Assembly: GCF_000708755.2 (NCBI RefSeq)
Contig: NZ_JGVU02000008.1
Coordinates: 1 to 35,245 of the forward strand
From: Metabacillus indicus LMG 22858
Lineage (GTDB): Bacteria; Bacillota; Bacilli; Bacillales; Bacillaceae
Length of the DNA: 35,245 nucleotides
Direction of reading: 5' to 3'
Shown: positions 8,737 through 15,550 of the stretch, piece after piece
How positions within the stretch are numbered: position 1 is the stretch's first letter
How the letters are laid out: each line of letters begins with the position of its first letter
Notes under the pieces: generated by a model
The model's input: only the letters and a program-made list of their open reading frames with translations
Told to the model about the DNA's origin: nothing
Database searches by the model: none
Translations under genes and position numbers: made by a program

Positions 8737-9156
8737 ATGAAATTACATAAGCTTATCTTCATTTTGACAATAGGGGTTTTATTTTTTCTAACAGGATGTG
8801 CAGAGGATCCTGACTATGAAGAACAATATATTGAAGTTGAAAAATGGGCAGGCGATGATAACATTTATAAAGTTGATAGAGAAATTACCAGCACTAAAGA
8901 GGTTGATGAGGTCAGAAAAGCTGTGGATCAAGCTGATTGGACAACAGCGAAAGCAAGCATGGCGCGTCCTGCTGATTACAGGTTTACCTTTCAATTTACG
9001 GATCGCAGAATCGACGCAAAAGCTGTTCTTTACGAGCTTTGGATAAGTCCTGATAAAGACAGAGTGGAACTCGTTATAGACGCTGAGAGCAAGTATGCTC
9101 AATTAAATAAGAAGGATTCCGCTGTGGTGATTGAGATCGTGACTGGAGATGAATAA
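8737..9156 (+). CDS. Small lipoprotein of unknown function
   Basis: This 139-residue protein has a lipoprotein signal peptide: MKLHKL, a hydrophobic run, and lipobox L18-T19-G20-C21, so Cys21 should be lipidated and the protein held on the outer face of the membrane. The mature part is acidic and has an ELWIS...YAQLNKKDSA segment that reminds me of the YhfM-like lipoprotein family of bacilli; I am not certain of that link. AAGGGGGAG (8723-8731) serves as Shine-Dalgarno. It is monocistronic, between the glmS terminator and a bidirectional terminator. No function can be assigned. Confidence 0.8.
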   Translation: MKLHKLIFILTIGVLFFLTGCAEDPDYEEQYIEVEKWAGDDNIYKVDREITSTKEVDEVRKAVDQADWTTAKASMARPADYRFTFQFTDRRIDAKAVLYELWISPDKDRVELVIDAESKYAQLNKKDSAVVIEIVTGDE

Positions 9157-9177
9157 GAAACTTTCTTCAAATATACA

Positions 9178-9218
9178 AAAAAGGAGCGGGGCTTGAATGA
9201 AACCCCTGCTCCTTTTTT
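9178..9218. terminator. Bidirectional terminator between lipoprotein gene and guaC
   Basis: AAGGAGC plus GGGG pairs with CCCC, a bulged T and GCTCCTT. A-rich and T-rich tracts flank the stem, so it can serve both converging genes. Confidence 0.85.
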
Positions 9219-9221
9219 CTA

Positions 9222-10205
9222 TTAATAAACCTTATCCCCATTAAAGATCGAATTTTTCACAACGACGTAATCCACCGTGCGGATGGCATCAAGTTTCGTT
9301 CCGCCTGCATAGGAGATTGATGACTGCAGATCCTGCTCCATTTCAGTGAGCGTGTCCTTCAATGAGCCCTTGTGTTCAACGTACATTTTTTTGCCTTCGA
9401 CGTTTTTCTTTTCGCCTTTTTGGAATTCAGAAGCTGATCCGAAGTATTCTTTGAAAAGCTTTCCGTCCATTTCGATGGTTTCACCAGGAGACTCCTCGTG
9501 TCCTGCGAACAGGGAGCCGATCATGACCATGGATGCTCCGAATCGAACAGACTTCGCAATGTCACCATGTGTGCGGATGCCGCCGTCTGCGATGATTGGC
9601 TTAGTTGCCGCCTTTGCACACCAGCGAAGTGCAGCAAGCTGCCAGCCGCCTGTTCCAAACCCTGTCTTGATTTTCGTGATGCACACTTTGCCCGGTCCGA
9701 TTCCGACTTTTGTAGCGTCAGCGCCGGCGTGCTCAAGCTCTCTCACTGCTTCAGGAGTTCCAACGTTGCCTGCGATGACAAAGCTTCCAGGAAGATGTTT
9801 CTTAATATGTTTGATCATTTCGATGACCGCGTTTGAATGACCGTGGGCGATATCAATTGTAATATAATCAGGCACCAGATTCTCAGCCGCAAGTTCTTCA
9901 ATAAAGCCGTACTCTTCCTCTTTAACACCGACGCTGATTGAAGCAATCAGGCCGCGTGATTTCATATCCTGGATGAACGCGCTTCTTTTCTCAGGCTGAA
10001 AACGGTGCATGATGTAGAAGTAGCCGTTTTCTGCAAGGTTTACAGCAATTGTTTCATCAATAATCGTCTGCATATTGGCAGGTACGACAGGAAGTTTGAA
10101 TGTATGGTTTCCAAGGGCAATGGTTGTGTCACACTCAGAACGGCTGTTCACAACACATTTTGCAGGTATTAATTGAATATCTTCATAATCGAATACATTT
10201 TCCAT
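9222..10205 (-). CDS. guaC: GMP reductase
   Basis: GuaC reduces GMP to IMP with NADPH and release of ammonia, returning guanine nucleotides to the shared purine pool. The 327-residue protein is an IMPDH/GMPR TIM barrel with the catalytic loop GPGKVCITK (Cys175), the mobile-flap region after TGFGTGGWQ, and the phosphate-binding [12 protein letters not shown] and MIGSLFAG. It lacks the CBS domains of IMP dehydrogenase and matches the short GuaC type known from B. subtilis. The start MENVFDYED at 10205 has AGGGGTG about 9 bases upstream; an in-frame extension to 10265 would run through the likely promoter leader. A strong promoter and a PurR-box-like site lie upstream. Confidence 0.96.
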   Translation of the reverse strand: MENVFDYEDIQLIPAKCVVNSRSECDTTIALGNHTFKLPVVPANMQTIIDETIAVNLAENGYFYIMHRFQPEKRSAFIQDMKSRGLIASISVGVKEEEYGFIEELAAENLVPDYITIDIAHGHSNAVIEMIKHIKKHLPGSFVIAGNVGTPEAVRELEHAGADATKVGIGPGKVCITKIKTGFGTGGWQLAALRWCAKAATKPIIADGGIRTHGDIAKSVRFGASMVMIGSLFAGHEESPGETIEMDGKLFKEYFGSASEFQKGEKKNVEGKKMYVEHKGSLKDTLTEMEQDLQSSISYAGGTKLDAIRTVDYVVVKNSIFNGDKVY

Positions 10206-10251
10206 GTAAAATACACCCCTAAATACGAATGTTATTGTTAAGTTAACTTTT

Positions 10252-10263
10252 AATTGTTCGTCC
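10252..10263 (-). promoter_or_regulatory. PurR box-like site upstream of guaC
   Basis: On the minus strand this reads GGACGAACAATT, whose ACGAACAAT matches 8 of 9 bases of the PurBox core CCGAACWWT I remember. It lies just downstream of the candidate -10 of guaC. A second CGAA on the opposite strand (10225-10228, minus-strand TTCG) is 27 bases away rather than the usual 16-17. PurR control of guaC is known in B. subtilis, so the site is plausible but not standard. Confidence 0.45.
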
Positions 10264-10270
10264 ATTTGGT

Positions 10271-10299
10271 ACTTTACATCATTTGTATGGTTATGTCAA
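10271..10299 (-). promoter_or_regulatory. Sigma-A promoter of guaC
   Basis: On the minus strand a perfect TTGACA (10299-10294) is followed by a 17-base spacer and TAAAGT (10276-10271), about 65 bases before the guaC start. Confidence 0.75.
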
Positions 10300-10386
10300 A
10301 GATTTTTAGAGAAAAAAACGAAGATTAATAGGGTGAATTTCAAAGTTAAGTAAACCTTTTCAATGGGAAAAAGGAGGTGTCAGCGT

Positions 10387-10452
10387 ATGAGAAGTGCTGT
10401 GAAATGGGGGTTGCAGCGGATGGGGAAGTGGGATGGAAAGATCGTGCAGTAA
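10387..10452 (+). CDS. Possible 21-residue microprotein with ideal Shine-Dalgarno
   Basis: This ORF encodes MRSAVKWGLQRMGKWDGKIVQ, a basic, tryptophan-containing peptide. It is preceded by AAGGAGGTG (10371-10379) with 7 bases to the ATG, a near-perfect anti-16S match not expected by chance in a gap. Its 3' half runs into the 52-bp tandem repeat array and its stop TAA lies in the first well-formed unit. I recognise no family. It might be translated, be a leader peptide, or be the rest of a decayed gene. Confidence 0.35.
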   Translation: MRSAVKWGLQRMGKWDGKIVQ

Positions 10453-10722
10453 AGCTGAGTTAGCAGCACAAATCAGTTATCCGGCTCAGCTGAAAATGCG
10501 GTAAACATGAGTTAGCAGCACAAAAGGGGAATCCGGAGCAGCCGAAAGAGCGGTAAAACAGAGTTAGCAGCACAAACCAGGTATCTGGAACAGGAGAAAG
10601 TGCGCTATACATAAGTTAGCAGCATAAACCAGGGAGCCGGAACTGCCGAAAGTGCTGTAAAACCGAGTCAGCAGCACAAACAAAGGAACCGGAACAGCCG
10701 AAAGTGCGCTAATGTTTTGCAG
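10391..10722. repeat. Tandem array with 52-bp period (hairpin-linker units)
   Basis: GAGTTAGCAGCACAAA or a close variant recurs at 10457, 10509, 10561, 10613 and 10665, exactly 52 bp apart. The companion segment GAAAGTGCGGTAAAACA and variants recurs with left arms at 10444, 10496, 10548, 10600, 10652 and 10704. A degenerate leading copy starts near 10394. Each junction can fold as a short GTGC...GCAC hairpin of 4-6 bp around a roughly 10-base loop, with a 26-base linker beginning AAA and ending GAAA. It occupies most of the 673-base gap between guaC and the LysM-CAP gene. No cas genes are near. Confidence 0.9.
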
Positions 10723-10878
10723 GCAGGACCTCGGCGGATTCGGTTACTGCTTCGATCGCCGATGTGATGCACTTCATTCCTCCTGCTGACTGACTAATCA
10801 AGTGCCGCTAGTCAACCCCTTTTTTTCGGTAAAAACTACCGCTATTCTTGCAAACTAGTATTCGTATAAAATAAAGCT

Positions 10879-11499
10879 ATGAAAACACTTAAATCTTTTT
10901 CTCTTATGTTGTTGGTTGTCGCTCTAGCCTTTGGATTCAGCAGTCAAGCAAGTGCTGCAAGTACATACACAGTTAAAAGCGGGGATACGATGTGGAAAAT
11001 CGCATCGAAGTATCAGGTTGGCGTTTCTGAATTGATTAAAGCCAATCCAAATGTTAAGAATGCTAATATGATCTATCCAGGACAGTCTCTTAACATCCCT
11101 TCTGGAAGCGCTTATCAAAGCATGGAAAGCGAAGTGGTTACGCTTGTAAATAAAGAGCGTGCCAAATACGGTTTAAAGCCGCTTGCCGCCAACTGGGAGG
11201 TTGCCCGTGTTGCACGGTACAAATCAGAAGATATGCGTGACAAAAACTACTTCAGTCACACATCGCCTACATACGGCTCTCCATTTGATATGATGAAGAG
11301 CTTCGGCATTCAGTATAGCTATGCAGGTGAGAACATTGCTGCCGGACAGACTACAGCTCAAAGTGTTGTAACTGCCTGGATGAACAGTGAAGGACACCGC
11401 AAAAACATTCTGTCTTCTAATTTCAAGGAAATCGGTGTTGGGTACGCCAAAGGCGGATCTTACGGCCACTATTGGACGCAGATGTTTATCAGCAAATAA
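10879..11499 (+). CDS. Secreted LysM-CAP domain protein
   Basis: This 206-residue exported protein has a signal peptide (residues 1-27, cleavage likely after SQASA-A), one LysM peptidoglycan-binding module (30-73, YTVKSGDTMWKIASKY to PGQSLNIP) and a CAP/SCP domain (87-203) with HTSP and GENIA...W...GHRKNIL motifs. It resembles YkwD/SafA-type cell-wall proteins; the biochemical role of bacterial CAP domains is poorly known. No Shine-Dalgarno precedes the ATG at 10879: the upstream bases are TATAAAATAAAGCT, which look more like a -10 element. The message may be leaderless or very poorly initiated. The next in-frame ATG (codon 10) also lacks a ribosome site and would cut into the signal peptide. 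Confidence 0.9.
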   Translation: MKTLKSFSLMLLVVALAFGFSSQASAASTYTVKSGDTMWKIASKYQVGVSELIKANPNVKNANMIYPGQSLNIPSGSAYQSMESEVVTLVNKERAKYGLKPLAANWEVARVARYKSEDMRDKNYFSHTSPTYGSPFDMMKSFGIQYSYAGENIAAGQTTAQSVVTAWMNSEGHRKNILSSNFKEIGVGYAKGGSYGHYWTQMFISK

Positions 11500-11516
11500 T
11501 GGACAAGGAGGAGACA

Positions 11517-11547
11517 GGGCAATCCGTTTACGGGTTGTCCTTTTTTA
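11517..11547 (+). terminator. Terminator of the LysM-CAP gene
   Basis: GGGCAATCCG and CGGGTTGTCC form a 10-bp stem with two G-T pairs around TTTA, followed by six T. Confidence 0.88.
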
Positions 11548-11608
11548 TGCTTTGAAAAACTTCTTATCATAAGCGGGAGTTCTGTTTTCATTTTTTTAAA
11601 AAACCCAC

Positions 11609-11614
11609 TATAAT
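11609..11614 (+). promoter_or_regulatory. Candidate -10 of the AI-2E family gene
   Basis: A perfect TATAAT; the expected -35 position (about 11586-11591) is poor. Transcription starting here, near 11621, would begin at or before the in-frame ATG at 11623, which favours the later start at 11662. Confidence 0.4.
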
Positions 11615-11661
11615 AAGCTTAGATGAAATTTAGAGTGCATAGAGAGAAATGGAGGACACTC

Positions 11662-12807
11662 ATGAAGCAGGCAAGCCCGAGAGTAGGTACGTTTAAGAGG
11701 TTTATCCTTAACAATAGATTTGTTCTGTTTCTTCTGATTCTGCTTTTGATTGGATTAAACATTCTTGTTTTTATGCAGGTATCGTTTATCTTTACACCGA
11801 TTGAAGTGCTGATTAAAACCATTCTTCTGCCCATCATCATGGCAGCGATTGTCTATTATCTGCTGAATCCCGTGGTGGATTTTTTTGAACGGAAAGGCGT
11901 ACGGAGAATTTATTCTATTTTGCTCCTGTTTGTTGTGATTGCAGGGCTGCTGACCATCCTGATTGTGTCGGTCATTCCGTTTTTAAAAGCGCAGGTTCTG
12001 AGTTTGATTGAAAGTTTTCCTCAATATACAAAAGATGTAGAGCTGCTTGTCATGCAGGTGGTCGGCAGCGATTTTGTTGATCAGGCACAGAAAACGCTGA
12101 ATATTAATGTTGCGGATCTGTCAAAGCAGGTGTCTGACCAGGCTTCCACAATCATCAATAATATGTTTGCGGGAATCGGGAATATTGTAGGAATCGTAAA
12201 AGACTTCATCCTGGCGATTGTGACACTGCCGTTCATTTTGTTTTATCTGTTAAAGGACGGAAAAAAACTTGGGCCATATGTTCTTAAATTTTTGCCCGTC
12301 AACCTCAGAAGTTCTACATTTAAAGTGATGCATGAAATGAATCAGCAGATCAGTTCATATATCCGCGGACAGATTATTGTCAGCTTCTGCATTGGCGCGC
12401 TTATGTATGTTGGCTTTTTAACGATCGGTCTTGAGTATGCTTCCCTGCTTGCCCTGATTGCGGCATTTACAAGCGTTGTTCCGTATCTTGGTCCGGCAAT
12501 TGCCATTACACCGGCTTTTATCATTGCGCTTGTCACATCACCGTTAATGGTTTTGAAGCTGATCATCGTATGGACTATTGTTCAATTGATTGAAGGGAAG
12601 TTTATTTCGCCTCAGATTATGGGACGGAATCTTCATATTCATCCGATTACCATTATTTTCGTGATATTGACGGCTGGGAATCTGTTTGGAGTAGTGGGGA
12701 TTATCCTTGCAGTACCGGGATATGCCGTGCTCAAGGTCATTGTGACCCACCTGTTTGAATGGATGAAAATCCGCAGCAATATGTATGAACAGAAAGGGAT
12801 TGAATGA
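11662..12807 (+). CDS. AI-2E family membrane transporter
   Basis: This polytopic membrane protein of 381 residues belongs to the AI-2E/PerM family (TqsA- and YdbI/YueF-like), with about seven to eight hydrophobic helices. Two lie near the N-terminus, then comes an amphipathic cytoplasmic-type region (about residues 100-180, with [16 protein letters not shown]), then the conserved C-terminal [30 protein letters not shown] and [12 protein letters not shown]. Substrates vary: AI-2 export, or Na+/Li+:H+ antiport in some bacilli. The start at 11662 has GGAGG 6 bases upstream; an ATG at 11623 is too close to the -10. It is monocistronic with its own terminator. Confidence 0.88.
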   Translation: MKQASPRVGTFKRFILNNRFVLFLLILLLIGLNILVFMQVSFIFTPIEVLIKTILLPIIMAAIVYYLLNPVVDFFERKGVRRIYSILLLFVVIAGLLTILIVSVIPFLKAQVLSLIESFPQYTKDVELLVMQVVGSDFVDQAQKTLNINVADLSKQVSDQASTIINNMFAGIGNIVGIVKDFILAIVTLPFILFYLLKDGKKLGPYVLKFLPVNLRSSTFKVMHEMNQQISSYIRGQIIVSFCIGALMYVGFLTIGLEYASLLALIAAFTSVVPYLGPAIAITPAFIIALVTSPLMVLKLIIVWTIVQLIEGKFISPQIMGRNLHIHPITIIFVILTAGNLFGVVGIILAVPGYAVLKVIVTHLFEWMKIRSNMYEQKGIE

Positions 12808-12842
12808 AGCATTTCTTCTTTAGAGAAGAGATGCTTTTTTGC
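12808..12842 (+). terminator. Terminator of the AI-2E family gene
   Basis: A 12-bp stem, AGCATTTCTTCT/AGAAGAGATGCT (one G-T pair), around TTAG, followed by T6. Confidence 0.92.
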
Positions 12843-12852
12843 ATACTCAAAC

Positions 12853-12877
12853 GAATAAACTTTTCAATAAAGGGTAT
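12853..12877 (+). promoter_or_regulatory. Possible sigma-B promoter of ohr
   Basis: GAATAA (12853-12858), a 13-base spacer, then GGGTAT (12872-12877). The -10 is a perfect sigma-B element and the -35 matches GTTTAA at 4 of 6. In B. subtilis ohrB is sigma-B dependent, which supports this reading. Confidence 0.45.
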
Positions 12878-12922
12878 ATAAAAAAGAGCAGGAAAGTTTG
12901 AATACGAAAGGGAGTATGAAAC

Positions 12923-13348
12923 ATGTCAGAAGCATTATTTACTACATCGGTTACAGCAGTAGGCGGACGGGAAGGGAAAGTACATTCATCAAATGACGTC
13001 ATCAACATGGATATTGCCATGCCGGGCTCACCGAGAGCGGACAGAGTGCCGAATGCAACAAATCCTGAGCAGCTCTTTGCAGCGGGATATGCGGCCTGCT
13101 TTGACGGAGCCCTTCAGCATATGGCAAGAAAAGAAAAAGTGAAGTTTGATTCTGAAGTAACGGCCAATGTCAGCTTCCTGAAAGACGAGTCCGACGGAGG
13201 CTTCAAGCTCGCGGTAAAACTCGACGTAAAGGGAACCGGCATTGAAAAGGACAAGCTTGAAGACCTCGTTCATAAAGCTCATGAATTCTGCCCGTATTCA
13301 AAGGCGACAAGAGGGAATATTGATGTGACGCTTGAAGCGCAGGCTTAA
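12923..13348 (+). CDS. ohr: Organic hydroperoxide reductase, Ohr/OsmC family
   Basis: Ohr reduces organic and fatty-acid hydroperoxides in the cytoplasm with a pair of reactive cysteines. The 141-residue protein carries both in their usual contexts: FAAGYAACFDGAL (Cys59) and HEFCPYSKATRGN (Cys123), so it is Ohr rather than OsmC type. AAAGGGAG (12907-12914) is the ribosome site. No ohrR repressor gene is adjacent, and the sigma-B-like promoter suggests a general-stress OhrB-type role rather than the peroxide-induced OhrA. It is followed by a long stable terminator. Confidence 0.95.
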   Translation: MSEALFTTSVTAVGGREGKVHSSNDVINMDIAMPGSPRADRVPNATNPEQLFAAGYAACFDGALQHMARKEKVKFDSEVTANVSFLKDESDGGFKLAVKLDVKGTGIEKDKLEDLVHKAHEFCPYSKATRGNIDVTLEAQA

Positions 13349-13356
13349 ATTCTTAT

Positions 13357-13397
13357 GAAAATGGTGCTTACTCAATTGAGTAGGCGCCATTTTTTTG
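13357..13397 (+). terminator. Terminator of ohr
   Basis: AAATGGTGCTTACTC pairs along its length with GAGTAGGCGCCATTT (two G-T pairs) around AATT, followed by T7. Confidence 0.95.
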
Positions 13398-13434
13398 CCC
13401 TGTCGAAACAGCAGTGCCGTTATTTAGGTCAATG

Positions 13435-13463
13435 TTGACAATCAGCAGAAAATACCTTAAAAT
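13435..13463 (+). promoter_or_regulatory. Sigma-A promoter of mhqO
   Basis: TTGACA (13435-13440), a 17-base spacer, then TAAAAT (13458-13463). The MhqR-type operator begins at the next base. Confidence 0.85.
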
Positions 13464-13481
13464 TATCTTGAATTCGAGATA
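13464..13481. promoter_or_regulatory. MhqR-type operator upstream of mhqO
   Basis: TATCTTGAATTCGAGATA is a near-perfect 18-bp palindrome matching the operator I remember for the quinone-responsive MarR-type repressor MhqR (TATCTCGAATTCGAGATA). It directly abuts the -10, so repressor binding would block initiation. It is the exact reverse complement of the operator at 17668-17685. Confidence 0.88.
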
Positions 13482-13541
13482 TCAACTCATGTTTATATAG
13501 ATAAAGGAAAGAGAAACTATTTTTAAAGGAGAGATGTTTCA

Positions 13542-14465
13542 ATGAAAACAGCGGGTATTCACCACATTACGGCCATTGTCGGCCATCCGCAGGAAAACGC
13601 TGATTTTTATGCGGGAATTCTTGGGCTTAGATTAGTGAAACAAACGGTTAACTTTGATGATCCTGGGACGTACCATCTTTATTTCGGAGATGAAGGGGGA
13701 AATCCTGGAACGATTATTACTTTTTTCCCTTGGCCGGATGCGTATCAGGGCACGATTGGAGACGGCCAGGTCGGTGTAACGTCTTATGCTGTTCCAAAAG
13801 GAGCTCTGCCGTTTTGGGAAGAAAGACTTGGGAGATACGGCGTGCCGTTTGAAAAAATGGGGCGGTTTGGCGAGTCATTTCTTGTGTTTGACGATCCTCA
13901 TGGACTGCATCTTGAGCTTGTTGAGAGGGAAGAAGGAAAACAGAACGCATGGGAGTTTGGCGGTGTAACAGCCAATGTTGGGATAAAAGGTTTCGCAGGT
14001 GCAACTCTCCTGTCCTCACGTCCTGAAAAAACGGCAGAACTTCTTGAAAAGGTGATGGGATATGAAAAAGTGGCCGAAGAGCGGGACTTTATCCGTTTTC
14101 GTTCAACGGCTGATATCGGAAACATCATTGATTTGAAGATGACTCCGATTGGACGGGGAAGAATGGGAGTAGGCACCGTTCATCACATTGCTTTCCGGGC
14201 AGAGGATGACAGCAATCAGCTTCAATGGCAGCAGCATGTCGCAAGGAGCGGCTATCAGGTGACACCTGTGCAGGACCGTCAGTATTTTAATGCGATCTAC
14301 TTCAGGGAGCACGGTGAGATCCTGTTTGAAATCGCAACAGATCCTCCAGGCTTTGCGCATGATGAAGAGGTGCTTGGTGAAAAACTTATGCTGCCGGAGC
14401 GGTATGAGCCTCAGAGGGACAAGATTGAGAAGGTGCTTGCACCGTTTGAAATAAGAGAAGTGTAA
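13542..14465 (+). CDS. mhqO: VOC-family ring-cleaving dioxygenase, MhqO type
   Basis: This predicted extradiol dioxygenase of the vicinal-oxygen-chelate fold is thought to open catechol or hydroquinone rings during detoxification. The 307-residue protein has two VOC modules (about residues 4-125 and 150-275). Plausible metal ligands are His8 (GIHHITA), His215 (TVHHIAF) and Glu263 (EILFEIATD). It matches B. subtilis MhqO closely in my memory (e.g. TYHLYFGDEGGNPGTIITFFPW). A strong promoter and MhqR operator lie upstream; AAAGGAGAG (13526-13534) is the ribosome site. In B. subtilis mhqO is part of an mhqNOP operon; here it is alone, with a terminator directly after. Confidence 0.93.
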   Translation: MKTAGIHHITAIVGHPQENADFYAGILGLRLVKQTVNFDDPGTYHLYFGDEGGNPGTIITFFPWPDAYQGTIGDGQVGVTSYAVPKGALPFWEERLGRYGVPFEKMGRFGESFLVFDDPHGLHLELVEREEGKQNAWEFGGVTANVGIKGFAGATLLSSRPEKTAELLEKVMGYEKVAEERDFIRFRSTADIGNIIDLKMTPIGRGRMGVGTVHHIAFRAEDDSNQLQWQQHVARSGYQVTPVQDRQYFNAIYFREHGEILFEIATDPPGFAHDEEVLGEKLMLPERYEPQRDKIEKVLAPFEIREV

Positions 14466-14473
14466 AAACCAAA

Positions 14474-14506
14474 AAAACCCCGACTCTGCATGAGTCGGGG
14501 TTTTAC
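14474..14506. terminator. Bidirectional terminator between mhqO and the GNAT gene
   Basis: A 13-bp perfect stem, AAAACCCCGACTC/GAGTCGGGGTTTT, with a 5-base loop. It is symmetrical, with A and T tracts on both sides, so it serves both the plus-strand mhqO and the minus-strand four-gene unit. Confidence 0.95.
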
Positions 14507-14512
14507 ACATTT

Positions 14513-15010
14513 TTAAAGAAACAGCACCATATGCTCTTCATCAAAATAGATGCCGTTCGCTTTAAGGGCTCTTTTTTCATAGCCATATACTGAAAAGCCA
14601 AGAGAGGAGTAGAGATGCCGTGCAGACTGGTTGCTGCTGACAACAGAAAGCTGCAGCTGCTCTGTGTCTTCAAGCTGACCGGCATGGTTAATAGCCGACG
14701 TCATAAGCTTCCTGCCGATTCCCTTTCCCCGGTAAGCAGGAGAGACAAACATCGCGAAGATAGAGGCTTTATGTTTGAGTTTCGCTTTCGTTTCAGGGAC
14801 AAGCGTAACAACCCCTGCAAGTGCATCCCCGTCAAAAGCGCCAAACGTAAATGTATGCTCAGCATCAAGTCTTGCTTTAAAGAAGTCGATTGTATAAAGC
14901 TGCTCTTCTTCATAGCTTGAGCCAAACGCTTCGGGGCTCGATTTCAGGCCTTCAAGGCGGATGCCGCGGTATGCGGCGGCATCATGTCCGTTTAGAATCC
15001 GGATATTCAT
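14513..15010 (-). CDS. GNAT family N-acetyltransferase
   Basis: This 165-residue single-domain GNAT protein shows the acetyl-CoA pyrophosphate loop SPAYRGKGIGRKLM (residues 90-103, with the R/Q-x-x-G-x-G/A element) and the C-terminal NQSARHLYSSLGF signature (127-139). The substrate is unknown; the family acetylates amines on antibiotics, polyamines, peptides and proteins. The start at 15010 has GGAGG 5 bases upstream (plus-strand 15016-15020). It is the last gene of a minus-strand run (AAA ATPase, TPR protein, DUF4385 protein, this gene) with no terminator between members and 53 bases after the DUF4385 stop, so it is probably co-transcribed. Confidence 0.88.
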   Translation of the reverse strand: MNIRILNGHDAAAYRGIRLEGLKSSPEAFGSSYEEEQLYTIDFFKARLDAEHTFTFGAFDGDALAGVVTLVPETKAKLKHKASIFAMFVSPAYRGKGIGRKLMTSAINHAGQLEDTEQLQLSVVSSNQSARHLYSSLGFSVYGYEKRALKANGIYFDEEHMVLFL

Positions 15011-15063
15011 AGGTTCCTCCAATAATGATTTTAAGTAAGATTGCAGCGCCTGAACGATTTCAT

Positions 15064-15510
15064 TCAGCCATACTTCTTCTGATGCTCTTTCTTCAATTTT
15101 AAATAGTCTTCATCTTCTCTGATTTTAATCCATTTCTCTTTGAAAATAGAAGCAGATTCCGCTTTTTCATCGTCAATGTCACGCTCGTGAAGGTCGCCGT
15201 CCTCCTTATACTTTCGACCGCCTTTATAATTGGCGTAGCGTCTGGCACGGGTGTAGCCCATCTGGATGAATTTCCGCGCCATGTCCATACCGACAAAATC
15301 GCCTTTTTCTTTGTACTCCTCATACATCGTGTAAATCGTTTCCGAAGATTCCCTCGCAATCACAGGCGTTTTAAACCGCCAGTGGGGAAGGATTTCTCCT
15401 TTATAAGGTTCAACAAGCAAAACGCCCTGCTCTCCTCTGCCGACCCGGTACTTTTCGGGATTCTTGCGAAAATCCGTATGTTCGAAGTCCTCATCATAAT
15501 TAAATGCCAT
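15064..15510 (-). CDS. DUF4385 family protein
   Basis: This 148-residue soluble protein is unusually rich in charged and aromatic residues (RKNPEKYRVGRGEQGVLLVEPY, LPHWRFKTP, RKFIQMGYTRARRYAN). I recognise it as the DUF4385 family, found in bacteria and some phages and lacking a known function. The start MAFNYDED at 15510 is chosen because AGAGGTG (plus-strand 15518-15524) lies 7 bases upstream; an in-frame ATG two codons earlier would be too close. There is no signal peptide or membrane segment. It follows the TPR-membrane gene by 40 bases, so it may belong to the same transcript. Confidence 0.82.
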   Translation of the reverse strand: MAFNYDEDFEHTDFRKNPEKYRVGRGEQGVLLVEPYKGEILPHWRFKTPVIARESSETIYTMYEEYKEKGDFVGMDMARKFIQMGYTRARRYANYKGGRKYKEDGDLHERDIDDEKAESASIFKEKWIKIREDEDYLKLKKEHQKKYG

Positions 15511-15550
15511 GTCCATCACCTCTGTACTCTTTACCCGAAAACAAAGAATG

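Noticed and set aside
9346-9840. 164-codon plus-strand ORF inside guaC
   Set aside because: It lies antisense to a fully conserved GMP reductase, has no ribosome site, and its product is Pro/Ser/Ala-rich shadow sequence.
10391-10722. CRISPR array
   Set aside because: The whole 52-bp unit is semi-conserved, with no variable spacers, the repeats are imperfect, and no cas genes are nearby.
11504-11510. Strong SD-like AAGGAGG after the LysM-CAP gene
   Set aside because: No start codon follows at a useful distance and it lies just ahead of a terminator stem, so no gene is proposed.
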